Origin: Mactra quadrangularis
Lineage: Eukaryota > Mollusca > Bivalvia > Venerida > Mactridae
NCBI GenBank assembly: GCA_025267735.1
Contig: CM046303.1
Location: 30,914,380-30,978,379, forward strand
Direction: 5' to 3'
Length of the DNA stretch: 64,000 nucleotides
In this document: positions 1 through 11,758 of the stretch, piece after piece
Layout: each line of letters begins with the position of its first letter
Numbering within the stretch: the stretch's first letter is position 1
Made by a program: the position numbers and the translations under genes
The notes under the pieces: generated by a model
What the model was told of the DNA's origin: nothing
The model's input: the letters and a program-made list of their open reading frames with translations, nothing else
Database searches by the model: none

Positions 1-1208
1 TTTAGTTGCCTACCCGAAATATTTGGGTTGCCCAAACTAAAAAGTGGTTGTCCCAGGCAACCAGACACACAAAATTCCAAGACTGCACTCTGCGGAGTTC
101 AATGTAATTTTAACAATCATGAGTACAAATATTCAAATCAGCGGGAATAATGTATGCACCACTGACAGTTGAATAAAAATTTAACAATATCTCAGATATG
201 AGCTGTGGTGTAAATTTGCCTGAGTGAAAACCTTGACATTTCAGTGCCAAGTATATTGGTAACTTATGATTAATCTACATTTTTGCAACAAATAACCCTC
301 CCTACAACAGTCACCTCTATGAAACTTCGAATTATCAGAGTCTAGTAATGCTGCAGTCCCATAAACTTAAAACAAGCTGTGTCAGGGCACCAGGCGGGCG
401 CCATGCGATCAAGCTCTGCAAGGATGCATACAAACTCTTGCATACCCGAACGGACTGTTACGTTTTTACCAGGATCTGTGAGATGATCCCAGGATACACA
501 TATCAGTTTCAAAAACATATTGTGAACAAAATCGTGGCCGAGTATGGATTAAACTTGCATATCTTCCAGCTACGGCTCCCTACGGGTGTGTTGTTTTATG
601 CCATGTGCATACTGTCACCTTAATATGCAAGTCTTCCCACCACCTACAGCTGTCTGCACGTACAGGTCCCAACAAGCCACGATTTTATGGGACTGAGGCA
701 TAACAGAGTGTTGTTAAGAGGTTCCACTGTATATACATTGTACAAGTTTTATAGTAAACATAAAACATGAAGGTTATAATATATATATGAATTATTAATA
801 TACAACTGTCTCTATAATATATAATAAAGAGAGATGTGACAAAGTAACTGTTATAGTCTATATAAATCAATGGTGATATACCTTGTATATTAAAGTTCCA
901 CTCTCAGGTCATCAATAGTGTTGGTCTTAATTGTGGAATAGTCTTAATATATAGAACTATTGTCTTCTCAAAGTAAGCATTGAGACTAAAAAATAATGTG
1001 CATGATTTTGCAATAACCAATGTGGTCCTTACAACACAAAACTTTACCTTTTATGGCATTGCTATTATACAAATTTCAATATCAGGTCAAAGTTAATTGT
1101 TAAATTTTTGTCACACATGTACACAACTTAAATAAGGTAGCTTTGTTAAGTTATGGGCAGTGATATTGTTTTTAATGACATTACACATCCTCTGAAGTTT
1201 TAATAGAT
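1..1208. other. Non-coding flank with interspersed-repeat fragments
   Basis: AT-rich sequence with no supported gene. Positions 136-185 match the right end of a small repeat family also found at 12943-12990, 53262-53310 and 54465-54503, sharing the words atgtatgcaccactgacag and gttgaataaaatttaac. Positions 20-65 (words gttgcccaaactaaa and caggcaacc) resemble pieces near 50315-50375 and 59690-59755. The segment 348-623 is listed separately. Confidence 0.5.
348..623 (+). other. Unrecognised coding-like segment, 91 codons
   Basis: An open frame of 91 codons that is clearly richer in GC than the sequence on either side. It contains the runs KLCKDAYKLLHTRTDCYVF and EMIPGYTYQFQKHIVNKIV. I do not recognise the family. 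An exon, an exonised fragment or a remnant of a transposon protein are all possible. A cag at its 5' side and a gtgtgt after CCTACGG could serve as splice sites, but no partner exon is visible. Confidence 0.2.
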
Positions 1209-1380
1209 AAATGAATTTTTCTGCGTTTAAGTGTAACGAATTAGCAGATAAATTATTTCCCTTGTATAGGTAATGATATCCAAAAGGTGTCGCTATAACA
1301 CACGAGTTTTCGTGTGTGTGTGTAATAGGATTTGATTCATTCAGCTTTGGGCAACCGACAAGTAAAGAACGCTAATTTTT
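1209..1380 (+). repeat. Split direct repeat A1 of the YR element
   Basis: Starts aaatgaatttttctgcg and ends gaacgctaattttt, just before the gag-like ORF. It matches 5521-5694 base for base except for one TG unit in a (TG)n run. It probably carries the element's promoter and the template for the internal junction used in circular-intermediate replication; that role is known for the family and is inferred here. Confidence 0.93.
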
Positions 1381-1391
1381 ACTGTGTAGAA

Positions 1392-2135
1392 ATGAATGAA
1401 GAAAATCAACGTGGCAACGAATTAGAGTCGCAACTTAGTCAAGTTTTGACAGAACTAAGGCAGCAAAGAAATGATGTTTTAGCATTAAGAGAAGAGGTTC
1501 AGGGTAACAATTTCAGTGTCAGTTCAGAGTTTAAAAAGCTGAAGACTGCAAAGGACTTAGTGTGGAAATTTCAAGGAAACAAAGTGCAGTTCGAGTTCAA
1601 TTCAGAATTGGAGGACGTCATTAAACAAGCTATTTGGGCTATTGAGAACAGTATTAAAGTGGACTATTGTGGAGAACTGTTGAAAGAAGTGGGTGTGAAA
1701 ATCAAAAAACGCAATAAACTTATCAGAATTGCTGATTCTTCTCCTGCTGGTTGGGAGACTGTTAGACATTACGAGACAAACCCGGTAGCCAGCGATAGCG
1801 AAGACGAAGCTAAGATTTACAAGGCGGAAAATCGGGCGCTTAAGCGCAAACGTTCTGTTTCAAGGGGTAAAACAGCTACATCGACAATCAGCCGTGCTAG
1901 GGATGCAACGTCTAGCCATGCACCTTCTGTGTATCCAGTTAATTCATTTATTCAGCAGCCATTTCGTGCTAGACCATTTCGAGGTTACTACGGATACTCG
2001 ACAGGAACAAGCTACGGGAACGTATCCGTGCCATCAGGGAGCTGTTTCGCTTGCGGAGACTTCCGTCACTACAGGAAAGACTGTCCCCATGTTATCAAGC
2101 CAGGAACAAGTGATCAGTCCATGTCAAAGAAATGA
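1392..2135 (+). CDS. Gag-like protein of the YR retrotransposon
   Basis: About 247 codons from the ATG at 1392 (MNEENQRGNE). The frame is open further upstream to a TTG at 1332, but that stretch lies in repeat A1, so I prefer 1392. The N-terminal part is rich in Gln, Glu, Leu and Arg with coiled-coil character. A basic, Ser-rich middle follows (NRALKRKRSVSRGK). The C-terminus holds a CCHC zinc knuckle, CFACGDFRHYRKDC (C-x2-C-x4-H-x4-C), as expected for a nucleic-acid-binding capsid protein. It overlaps or abuts the RT frame, which is shifted by +1. Confidence 0.82.
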   Translation: MNEENQRGNELESQLSQVLTELRQQRNDVLALREEVQGNNFSVSSEFKKLKTAKDLVWKFQGNKVQFEFNSELEDVIKQAIWAIENSIKVDYCGELLKEVGVKIKKRNKLIRIADSSPAGWETVRHYETNPVASDSEDEAKIYKAENRALKRKRSVSRGKTATSTISRARDATSSHAPSVYPVNSFIQQPFRARPFRGYYGYSTGTSYGNVSVPSGSCFACGDFRHYRKDCPHVIKPGTSDQSMSKK

Positions 2136-4122
2136 TTCATTTAAAGATGAGTATAATTTTGACTATAAACGTTTTACTCATGATTTTTTCGAATACGAAC
2201 AAGGCCAAAAGAACATTATTGTTAGGGATAGACTAAAACAAAATATTCAATTTTGGAAAGATATTGGTACAAGCACTTTTATTTTAGACATTATAGAATT
2301 TGGTTATAAGATACCTTTTTATTCGTTACCCCCAACATCTATTACAAAAAATAATAGATCCGCATTGAATGAAAGCGAGTTTGTTAATTGTGCAATTCAG
2401 GATTTACTAGATAGAGCATTGATTGAAAAATGTATTGTAGCTCCTTACGTAGTTAACCCTTTGACAGTTTCCGTACAAAGCTCAGGTAAAAAACGATTGA
2501 TATTAGATTTAAGAATGATCAATAAGCATTTGTGGAAACAATCGGTCAAATTTGAAGACATAAGAATTGCGTTAACATATTTAGAAACAGGTTATTTCAT
2601 GATTAAATTTGACCTGACCAGTGCCTATCATTTTGTAGAAATATATAGACCACATACAGATTTTTTGGGTTTTGCTTGGCCGGATAAAAACGGAATATTA
2701 CAGTATTATAAATTCTTAGTTTTACCTTTTGGTTTGTCATCGGCATGTTATGTATTTACTAAACTAACTAAACCTCTTATATCAAAATGGAGGCGAGAGG
2801 GGAAAATGGTGACCATGTTTTTAGACGACGGTTTCGGATGTAACAGTGATTACGATAATACATTACAAATGGGGTTCGAAATAAAACAAGATCTTCTGTT
2901 CTCTGGATTTGTTCCTAATGCAGAAAAATCCATGTGGTCGCCAGTTCAAATATTACCGTTCTTAGGAACAATGTTAAATTCTCACGAAGGTAAAATTTAT
3001 ATACCTGACACAAGAATTTTGAAGGTTAAACGTACGATCTGCGAAGTTATGAATGATTTAAAAGTACATAGACGTGTACGCACGAGAAAAGTAGCTAGTT
3101 TAATTGGTCAAATTATTTCGATGTCAGTGGTCATTGGTCACATATCACAGATTATGACAAGATGGCTTAGTATAGATGTACTAAAAGCATATAATTGGGA
3201 TAGTTTTATTTCTTTATCTGAGGAGAGTTTTAGTCAAATTGAATTTTGGCAAAATCATTTAGATTTCATAAATAGTAAAGATATTTTTGAATCATACAAA
3301 TGCACCAAGGTGGTTTATTCGGATGCAAGCAGCACCGGTTTTGCAGGTTACGTGGTCTCTACCGCTAATAATATCAGTCACGGCACGTGGTCTGTAGTAG
3401 AGTCGACCAAGTCATCTACTTGGCGGGAACTTACGGCTGTACATCGAGTATTACAGTCGCTATTGCACTTACTAGCGAACCAGCGGGTAAAATGGTTTAC
3501 CGATAATCAAGGTGTGGCTTCTATTGTCTGTAAGGGTTCCATGAAACCCGATCTCCAAATCATTGCTATTAGAATTTATAGAATGTGTTTGGCTAATTCA
3601 ATCAAGCTTGATATCGAGTGGATACCAAGATCCGAAAACGAAAAAGCTGACTACCTTTCAAAAATAGTAGACCGTGATGATTGGGGGTTATCAAGGGCCA
3701 TGGTAAACATATTAGTAAAAAAGTTTGGTTCCTTTGAAGTCGACTGGTTTGCATCCGAATGTAACGCTAAGGTAGAAAAATTTTATTCACGGTTTTGGAA
3801 CCCTTCATGCTATGGTGTTGATGCTTTTACAGCTGATTGGGCTCAATGTTTTGGTCTATTTGTACCTCCGCCCTGTATAATACACTTAGTGTTAAAAAAG
3901 ATGATCGTAGACAAAGCTAAAGGAGTGCTTGTCGCGCCTTTGTGGACGTCGGCGCCGTATTGGCCACTTTTGTGCCCGCTTGGGCGATATATTTCAGCAG
4001 TGTCTGACATTGTAGAGTTACCAACAGAAAAGCAATATTACACAACATGTACAAACGGAAAGGGAATGTTCGGAAATATCGATTTAAATTTCAAAATGAT
4101 AGCTTTTAAATTATCTTTTTAA
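2112..4122 (+). CDS. Reverse transcriptase-RNase H of the YR retrotransposon
   Basis: Open in this frame from 1894, but 1894-2110 is the shadow of the gag ORF, so the RT coding part starts near 2112. No in-frame ATG exists near its beginning, so translation by frameshift or splicing is likely. RT motifs visible: KKRLILDLRMINKHL, IKFDLTSAYHFVEI, VLPFGLSSACYVF and the catalytic MFLDDGFG. RNase H follows, with VVYSDASSTGFAGY, STWRELTAV, FTDNQGVAS and PRSENEKADYLSK, giving the expected D-E-D-D set. The tail contains VDWFASECNAKVEKF and APLWTSAPYWPLL, which I associate with DIRS-group polyproteins. It ends with TAA at 4120. Confidence 0.88.
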
Positions 4123-4125
4123 CAC

Positions 4126-5271
4126 GTGTTTGAGCATTATCATGGCGGAATCGCCCTAAAAGCAGTATTGCTAGCCAATCTGGTATCAGAAGGCTTGTTA
4201 CACCGGCAGTTTTGCCATTTTTGTCGATATAAAGTTGACAAAATTTTAATTAAGACTGTTATTATACATTTATTTTTTCAGTGTCATAAAGATGAGATAG
4301 ACAAGTTGCCGGAGATGCTGACAGGCAAGGTGGACCTACTCCCAGACATTTTGAAGTTATCACGAGCATCTGGTACGAGCCGAAAGTACAAGTATGGTTT
4401 CAATCGGTGGAAAAAGTGGGCTTACGGTAATGGTTTGGGTAGTGGGGATATTTTGCCTGCCAAGGCATTTCCAGTTGCTCTCTATTTGACATCTTTAATT
4501 CAGACAGCTAACAGTGCTAGTTCAGTGATATGTGCATTTTATTCAATTAAGTGGTATCATGATGTAAACGGCTTAAGTTCGCCTACCAGTCATTCTATAG
4601 TTACGAATATCCTTGAGTCAGCTAAGAGAATTTTAGCTTAACAAACCATTAAAAAAGAAATCATGACTGTGGATATTCTTTCTGCTATGTTTGATAGTTT
4701 GTATCAACCATTTAACGTAAAAAACCAACGTATTATCTGTGCAAGTCTCATGGGGTTTTCAGGGTTTCTTCGTAGCGCTGAGTTACTAAACATCTTTGTT
4801 TCTGATTTGGTATTTTATTCATCATATATGGCTATTTTTATTGAAAGTAGTAAGACTGACAAATATAGAGATGGCTCATGGATATTGGTAGCTAGGACTG
4901 GTACTAAATTATGTCCAGTTGTAAACACGGAAAAATATATTAGCTGGGCAAAGTTAGATATGATTGATCCTGTGTTTTGTAATCTTAGCAAATGTAAAAC
5001 TGGTTACAAGAAAAGGAAAGTGGTAAAAGCGATGTCTTATTCTAACTTAAGGGATGAATTTAAGTTGGCTTTTAAGCCACATGTAACTGATATATCACAA
5101 TATTGTTTGCATTCGCTTAGATCTGGAGGTGCTTCAGCGGCAGCGAATAAAGGTGTTAATGACAGAATGTTTAAGCGACACGGACGGTGGATTAGTGAAA
5201 CGGCTAAGGACGGTTACGTGAAGGATAATTTACATGAACGTTTATCTGTGTCTATGTCACTGGGACTATAA
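4126..5271 (+). pseudogene. Tyrosine recombinase of the YR retrotransposon, one internal stop
   Basis: Two open stretches in the same frame (4126-4641 and 4642-5271) are separated only by the TAA at 4639-4641. The first part carries an SAM-like N-terminal domain (RASGTSRKYKYGFNRWKKW). The second carries the catalytic domain: GFLRSAELL (first Arg), HSLRSGGAS (H-x-x-R), HGRW and DGYV with the presumed nucleophile Tyr. All key catalytic residues are present, so the stop is probably a recent lesion. A strong 3' splice site, tattttttcag at 4271-4281, precedes the conserved part and suggests the recombinase may be joined to the upstream ORF by splicing. The protein would integrate a circular DNA intermediate, as known for the family. 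Confidence 0.8.
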
Positions 5272-5429
5272 TAGTTTATAATGTTTAATATGAAGATACA
5301 AAACAAATTTTTCAGTAAATAATCATAATGAATTGTAATGTAATTTAATATGTATATTCTCTTATATTTTGAAACAGGAAATGTTAATTTTTGATCACAT
5401 GATCAACTATCTTCCCGTTCTTTGTCTTC

Positions 5430-5522
5430 AAATGGGTTGCCCAAGTGCTACATACAATTACAAATAGTAATTTATATTTAGTGTTGTTCTTCATTTTTGG
5501 ATAAATGAAATGTTGGAGGGAA
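5430..5522 (+). repeat. Split direct repeat B1 of the YR element
   Basis: 93 bp beginning aaatgggttgcccaagtgct and ending gttggagggaa. It appears identical to 5795-5887 and runs directly into A2. Confidence 0.92.
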
Positions 5523-5694
5523 ATGAATTTTTCTGCGTTTAAGTGTAACGAATTAGCAGATAAATTATTTCCCTTGTATAGGTAATGATATCCAAAAGGT
5601 GTCGCTATAACACACGAGTTTTCGTGTGTGTGTGTGTAATAGGATTTGATTCATTCAGCTTTGGGCAACCGACAAGTAAAGAACGCTAATTTTT
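5521..5694 (+). repeat. Split direct repeat A2 of the YR element
   Basis: Second copy of A1, placed directly after B1 and followed by a 100-bp spacer before B2. It carries one extra TG in the (TG)n run. Confidence 0.92.
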
Positions 5695-5794
5695 CATACG
5701 ATTTCCTGTTTCTCTATAGAACGAGTTTCACAGTATTTTGATATGATTCTACATGATTTTATATGTATATTGTATTATGATGTATGATTGTAAA

Positions 5795-5887
5795 AAATGG
5801 GTTGCCCAAGTGCTACATACAATTACAAATAGTAATTTATATTTAGTGTTGTTCTTCATTTTTGGATAAATGAAATGTTGGAGGGAA
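5795..5887 (+). repeat. Split direct repeat B2, right end of the YR element
   Basis: Second copy of B1. The similarity stops after gttggagggaa and host sequence (tagaaagagtcctgactcc) follows. Confidence 0.92.
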
Positions 5888-8800
5888 TAGAAAGAGTCCT
5901 GACTCCCCTCTCATCCCTTACTTGGTCCAACCATACTGTAAACTGCCTATAGACATAGTATATGTAGTTTCTGCCATTAGAAAAAGTAATTCCATTGGAA
6001 ATGATAAATGAAACCTGTACTATTGATTTGAATATTAATCTTCATTAAAAGAGCACTCACTGCCAATATTTCATTATGTGACAGCCAATACATGAAAATT
6101 AATGTTTTAGAATACTCATAGATCTGTAGTGAACAACAATTTTCTATGGCATCCAATATGACTGTATTGAAATTATCTATAATTCTTTGTTGGTCATGTC
6201 CAGATATTTAATAAAAAACATGTCACAGAATCTCTTCCATGTTGGATGCTGTAAATTATTGAAGCTCTGACAACATGGTACTATTGATGATTCCATTCAT
6301 CTATTATATCACAGAGCATTGATAATTCATTATCTTTTTATCCTCCTTGTCATCAACTTATCATCTATTTTATAAAGGTTATGTTCCTACACTGTAGGCC
6401 AGTAGTATTTGGAATATTTATTATGTAAATCTTTCCTATAACATCATTGATTGGAAAGTTATTACTTAATGTTGTGTCAGTGAATATGTTTTATAATTAT
6501 TCCGTTCAATCAGGATTTATTGAAATATAGTGCCATTCAAAAGTTTTTGATTAAATTAAATTTTTAGATAAAAAATGAATGTGCATACTGCAAGAGGTTT
6601 TACTATAATTGAAGCTTTTTAATGTTTAAATCATTTAAGTTTTTTTGCAATGTTTAAAACATAATTATATTTCTAAGGAAACATCTTTTGAATATTTCGA
6701 ATTTTTAATTTGTAAATACTAAATTTCAAACACTACGATCAACACAGATATTGTTTATTTGACACAAAGGGTGAAAGATCAATGTACCCTGTTGATGGTA
6801 AACTTTGTTCAGTTAAATTGAATATATTGACTTCGAACCAAGCTGGCTTCCTATGTATAGGGGCTATCTATTATTTCTAGATAAGCTTTGTAATCCCTGG
6901 CTAAAATCTTAGCTTTAGTATTGTTATATTTTTTTTTCTGATGGCTCCTGGTGTTTACATGTTTAAATTTTTGTGTTTTGATTATTTTTATATTATTATA
7001 TTAATAGTGTTAACAAGAACCAATTTCTCAAAAAAATATCACAAAGGGAGACAACTTTAGTTACAAAAACCTGCAATAGTTACTTCCCTTTCTAATTTCT
7101 TCTCATTTAAGAGAGAAAATTGTCACACCATACATGTACATGTATAAATCACCAGTTCGGAAGATTTCTTTAGAGTAAATCAATATTTATAAAATACTCC
7201 CTCTCTTTTCTTTTTTACACTTCAACAAAGGTGTTTTAAGAGATGATTGAAGATTACAAATATAAGTGAAAACATAAATTGTTTGAATTTTAATGTATTT
7301 TCAATTTTATCTGAGATAATTACTTCACCATTTGTCAACACATATTATGAAAGATAAACTCCCCTACTGTGGTACAACATAAGGTGAAATGTTGATTTAT
7401 TTCATTTAAAACACTTGTACAAAGTTCTGATATCACTTAATGAGTGGCACATGTTTTATATTTGTATGTACTTATATTATGATAGGGCTGAATCCAGTTT
7501 TTTTTCTGGGAGAGGGTCCAGACTTTCACACCACAACCACATTATACACTGTTTGCAGAATAATGCAACATATTAATGATAAAACCTACATAACCATTAG
7601 ATTTATGTAAATCACAAAAGCGAGCTCGAGAAAAATTGCTTCATGCTACTTAAAAATGGTTTATAGTAAAAAAAACCAATAATAGATATATTTTGTATCA
7701 TATTTTATCAATAATTTGACGGTATGTACCGGTGCATTTTGTACTTTTTATATCATGCACATTCTAAAGGTTCAAGTCTGAGCAATTTAACAATTAAAGT
7801 TGTTACTGTAAGCTCACTTTATATATTTTTGCAGTGACATCTAGTCAAAGTTTTAGCATCCACTATCAGTTGAAGAAATACTGTGCCTGTAAAACTAAAG
7901 GGGTGAAAGATATTATTCCACACACCATTTCTGTTTTTTAAAATCTCAAACTCTCTGCAGTTTCATTAAATCTATTCTTCTGGTTTCAAAACTAATGCTT
8001 TCAGTCATGTATGATTTTCAGAATGATAACAAACATTAGTTTTTGGTATTTTTGTTTATTTTTAATCAAATTCTGCAGATTCAAACGATGCACAAAATAC
8101 TTGTATATTTGATCTAGTGCTTGAAATGTCCACATTAGCTTCAATCTAAACAGATATCTTATAAACCATTGTCGTATAGGATCTCTTAAGATTGCTCCGA
8201 GGGTCATGTCGACTCAATGAATAGCTTTCATCTAGTCGAAACACTATTAACAGCATCTTGATATTGTTCCTTCTATTTTTAGACCAAGGTTTCTGAGTGA
8301 ATCTGACTCGTTGTTAATGTGATTGGTCAACTGTTTTCAAATTTCGTGACATAGAGGATGTAGTAATGTTACCCAATTGATTTGGTCATGAATATTATAA
8401 TGAGAAAGGTCACCTGAACGTGATCCTTATAACAAAACAGCTAGATCTTCAATAAGTGAGTGGGCGAGGGGAGAATTTTAGATCTGGTTTTAACCAGATT
8501 GACTTATGAGTTGTAATTTTTTAATTCATGGCTTGATTTAATTTTTATGTGAAGGATTAAGAGCTGATGATCAAAACTCAGAGAATCAATTGGAAATGTT
8601 TGATGGGAGAAAAGTAGTCATTGTTTTATGTGCAATTGGATGTCATTCAATTATTTGTCTGGGGAAAAAATCAGCAAAAAAAAACAACACTTTGTTTACC
8701 TCATCAATTGTTGTTGTAGATCACATGACCATAGACCCTATCACTGTTATTTGTAGCAGGAGAGACTAAGTGCTAACAATACTTTGACTTATAATAAATC

Positions 8801-11696
8801 TTTCAACCATTAAGATCAATCATTACATTTCCAAAATAAAATAATAAAAAATCTTAACAACTCAGATTTAATCTACGCATTTAAAGATATAAAACAAATA
8901 TTTATTAGATAATTAAAATGAATGATCCATTGTTTCCATACATTGTTTCTAATCTATAGGAAAATGTATAATGATTATTATATTACTATGATTGAATGAC
9001 TTATTGATCAATATAGTCAGTGCCCATGTTGACTTTGATTATTTATAAATGAAATAGAAACCCAGTCCTAAGTTTACCATGACTGACACCTACAATCACC
9101 CCGACATTGTATACGCTGTGATATATGACTCTCATTTTTCTTTTTTCCATTCAGTTCGGTTTATTTGTACAGTTTCAAATAAGATTTCAACAATTATATG
9201 TAACTAGAATAAAAATAAAAGAATTTGGAAAGTAATGTGAAAAAAATGAAAAGCTGACTTTTGTTTGTAACCTATTATTCATTTATTTAATGACAGCCGT
9301 TACATACTGGCAGCATAAGAAAACAAAAGGATATATTTTAAATCGTTAACATTTTTTTTTCTTTTAAATTTTGAATTTGGAGATTTTTTGCTCTAGTTCT
9401 TTTAGAGTAGGAGTTTCTGTTATAAAAAACTTATTATGAAGTCAAATCTCGTAGATTTTGAGTTTAATATATTTCTATGTGATTTGTTTGTGAATTGACA
9501 AAATTTTCAATTACTTGTTGATTGCTGTGGGGAGTTTTTTTTCTTATTGAAAACACATACAGGTGACGTCTGTTAAATTTTCTCTCGTCTGATAGCTCTC
9601 TGAAAAGAAGGTAAAAACTGAAAAGAGACATGTTAATGGCTTGAATTGAAAGCAATTTTATCATGTCGTAAAGTCCCTAATGGGGACAAAGACGCTACAA
9701 GAGCATTAAATTGATTGTCATATTATTATTATATATGTCTGATAGGTATTTCCATTCAAGTGCCTGCAACAAATTAAAGAATATTTTTTAGAGAGTTTTT
9801 AGCCGTGTGCAAATAGAAATCGTGATTGATCTTATCTTTAAAAATTATTATAGAAAGTTATTGACAAATATTTTTCTGAAGTAGGTGTAAATGTCCAACC
9901 TTGTTTAATGTCATAGTGACAGAGCTTGGTGACATCTTTGAGGAGGATTATATAATGTTAAAGAACATGTTCTGTGATAAAAAATTGTGATATTTTGTCA
10001 TATTTAGATAGTTTACTAATAGGTGTCGGAGCTTTTGAAACGTTGGAATAAAAGCCATTAATGGAATTATTGTTGTTCTACATGTTGCGTGATATATATT
10101 CATTGGACAGTGAATACTGACACAACAAAATGAATTATTTATACATTTTCATTGATTTTAGACAGAGTAGCCATGTTTAACTAATTGTTTTACAAATTAC
10201 TTGAAGTCTAGATAATGCAATTTGAAATGTTACCAGGATTTTAAATGTACTCACTTGTACCTTTTTAATTAATCAATTAATTGATTTTTGAAAGTATACT
10301 TACAAATAATTTACATTCTGTATTGTAAGATAGAGCTTATGTTTGTCCGTTGAAGAATTTCATAGTTAATTATTGCCTCTGAAAGGATAGCATAAATAGT
10401 GACTGTCTCTTGAAAGATTCCTTGCCAGGAAAACTTTATTACATTCCTTTTAGATGTACATTTTATTGTATGGTTAACTCACAGCTCAGTGAATATTTAT
10501 AGTTGTTTAATTACTTCTCTGTTTAAATATTTATGGTTTTTTAATGCATTTAGTGGTAGAAACAAATTACAGCCCATGTTATGTTATGGTAGACAGAGTT
10601 AGTTATCAGCTTCCAATATATTGGCATGATTTAGCAGAAATTACTTTCTGATATATCTGGATAAAATCTATGAGCCTGATATCTGAAAACTATCTGATTT
10701 AAGCCAATTGTGACTCTTTAATACAATTTGTGATTATAGTTGCTAAAAAAAGGAAATTAATCCTTTACTTCAACTCTTTTTGACTTCAGTACTGAAGAGC
10801 TTGTTTTCAAATTGTGATTGATGAGATTCTATTAGCTAAGAAAATTCCTTAGCTATGAACGCATGCTATGTAGCAGGAAGTCTTTTATAATTATATTTGT
10901 TGTTATATTTATGTTGTGATATTCAGCTTTAAGTTTTATTATTTAGAGTTGTCGGATTTTATATTTTTTCTGATGAAGTATTGAATGCCAATTCAAGAAA
11001 ACCTGAAATAAGGACATTAATTTTAGATTTTTTTAAAAAAGTGCAGATATATAGATGAATAAAATTGAACCATAGGCAGCAGACGCAGCTCCAATTCATA
11101 GGTAGCATTTTTTAATTGAAAAGGTATCTGTGGCCTGTTGATTGGACAAGTTCATTAAAAAAAGGATGACTAGAAAAATTCTCTGTACCTGTTCATGAAG
11201 AATGCATTTTCTTAGTTAATTAATTTATTTATTTTACTTGAGGTGACAAAATTACCTTCAAATTAAAGACTTTCAAGATGTCTGTGTTCTGTTGCCATGT
11301 AATATTTATTGATACAATAGAATATGTTCTTAACATATTGATTAAAAAAATATTAATTAAATCAGGTATAATTGTTATATTAATAAAAGACAACTAATTA
11401 ATGCTCTTGTATGAAATTTGATACAGAATTCAAAGAAAATGTGTAATTAGTATATTACCTGTAACTCTGTGAATATATTTGAATGTATGAAAGTCTTTGG
11501 AGACATTGTAAGTGATATTGAGTTTGGAATCATTATAGCAACAGTCCAATACTGTTTACAGCCAGTGTTTCAATCACAGGAATGTTGGACTTTGATATGT
11601 ATGAGTAGTTTTGTAGCAGCATTCTAAGCTTTCACTCTATATGGATTTATAAATCATGTTAAACTATTAGTGAATTAAAAATATTTTCTTTAAAAA
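5888..11696. other. Non-coding region upstream of the WD40 gene
   Basis: About 5.8 kb of AT-rich sequence without a supported coding region; the short open frames here have no recognisable features. It should hold the promoter and any 5' untranslated exon of the WD40 gene, but no element can be pinned down by eye. Positions 7483-7690 are a MITE fragment, listed separately. Confidence 0.5.
7483..7690 (-). mobile_element. Fragment of the GATCCGCCCCTG MITE family
   Basis: The reverse complement aligns with 13930-14100 through the words taagtarcatgaagcaa, atggttatgtag, aatatgttgcat and ataatgtggttgtgg. Both ends are eroded and the G-rich terminus is degraded. Confidence 0.7.
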
Positions 11697-11758
11697 ATGA
11701 ATTCCAAACAAAAATCTCTAAAGTTTTCTGACCAGTCGGAGGATAATGAAAAACCAGC
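11697..11758 (+). CDS. WD40 gene, exon 1 (start codon)
   Basis: Begins MNSKQKSLKFSDQSEDNEKP and ends in phase 2 (GC) before gtaagt. It joins exon 2 to give Ala-Phe-Asp-Lys. The ATG is the first in a stretch with no longer in-frame extension evident. An upstream untranslated exon cannot be excluded. Confidence 0.7.

Larger units (their letters stand above)
1209..5887 (+). mobile_element. DIRS/Ngaro-like tyrosine-recombinase retrotransposon
   Basis: A complete-looking YR retrotransposon of about 4.7 kb. It has the split direct repeat arrangement typical of Ngaro/PAT-type elements: A1 (1209-1380), coding region, B1 (5430-5522), A2 (5521-5694), a 100-bp middle, and B2 (5795-5887). B1 and A2 abut with a 2-bp overlap. 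Inside lie a gag-like ORF with a CCHC knuckle, a reverse transcriptase-RNase H ORF, and a tyrosine recombinase carrying the R...HxxR...H...Y residues. There are no LTRs and no integrase. The A copies differ by only one TG dinucleotide and the B copies look identical, which suggests recent insertion. No obvious target duplication is seen, as expected for YR elements. One in-frame stop in the recombinase suggests this copy is no longer autonomous. Confidence 0.9.

Noticed and set aside
1894..2111. Upstream extension of the RT frame (MLGMQRLAMHLL start)
   Set aside because: Overlaps the gag-like ORF out of frame and carries no RT features; treated as a shadow.
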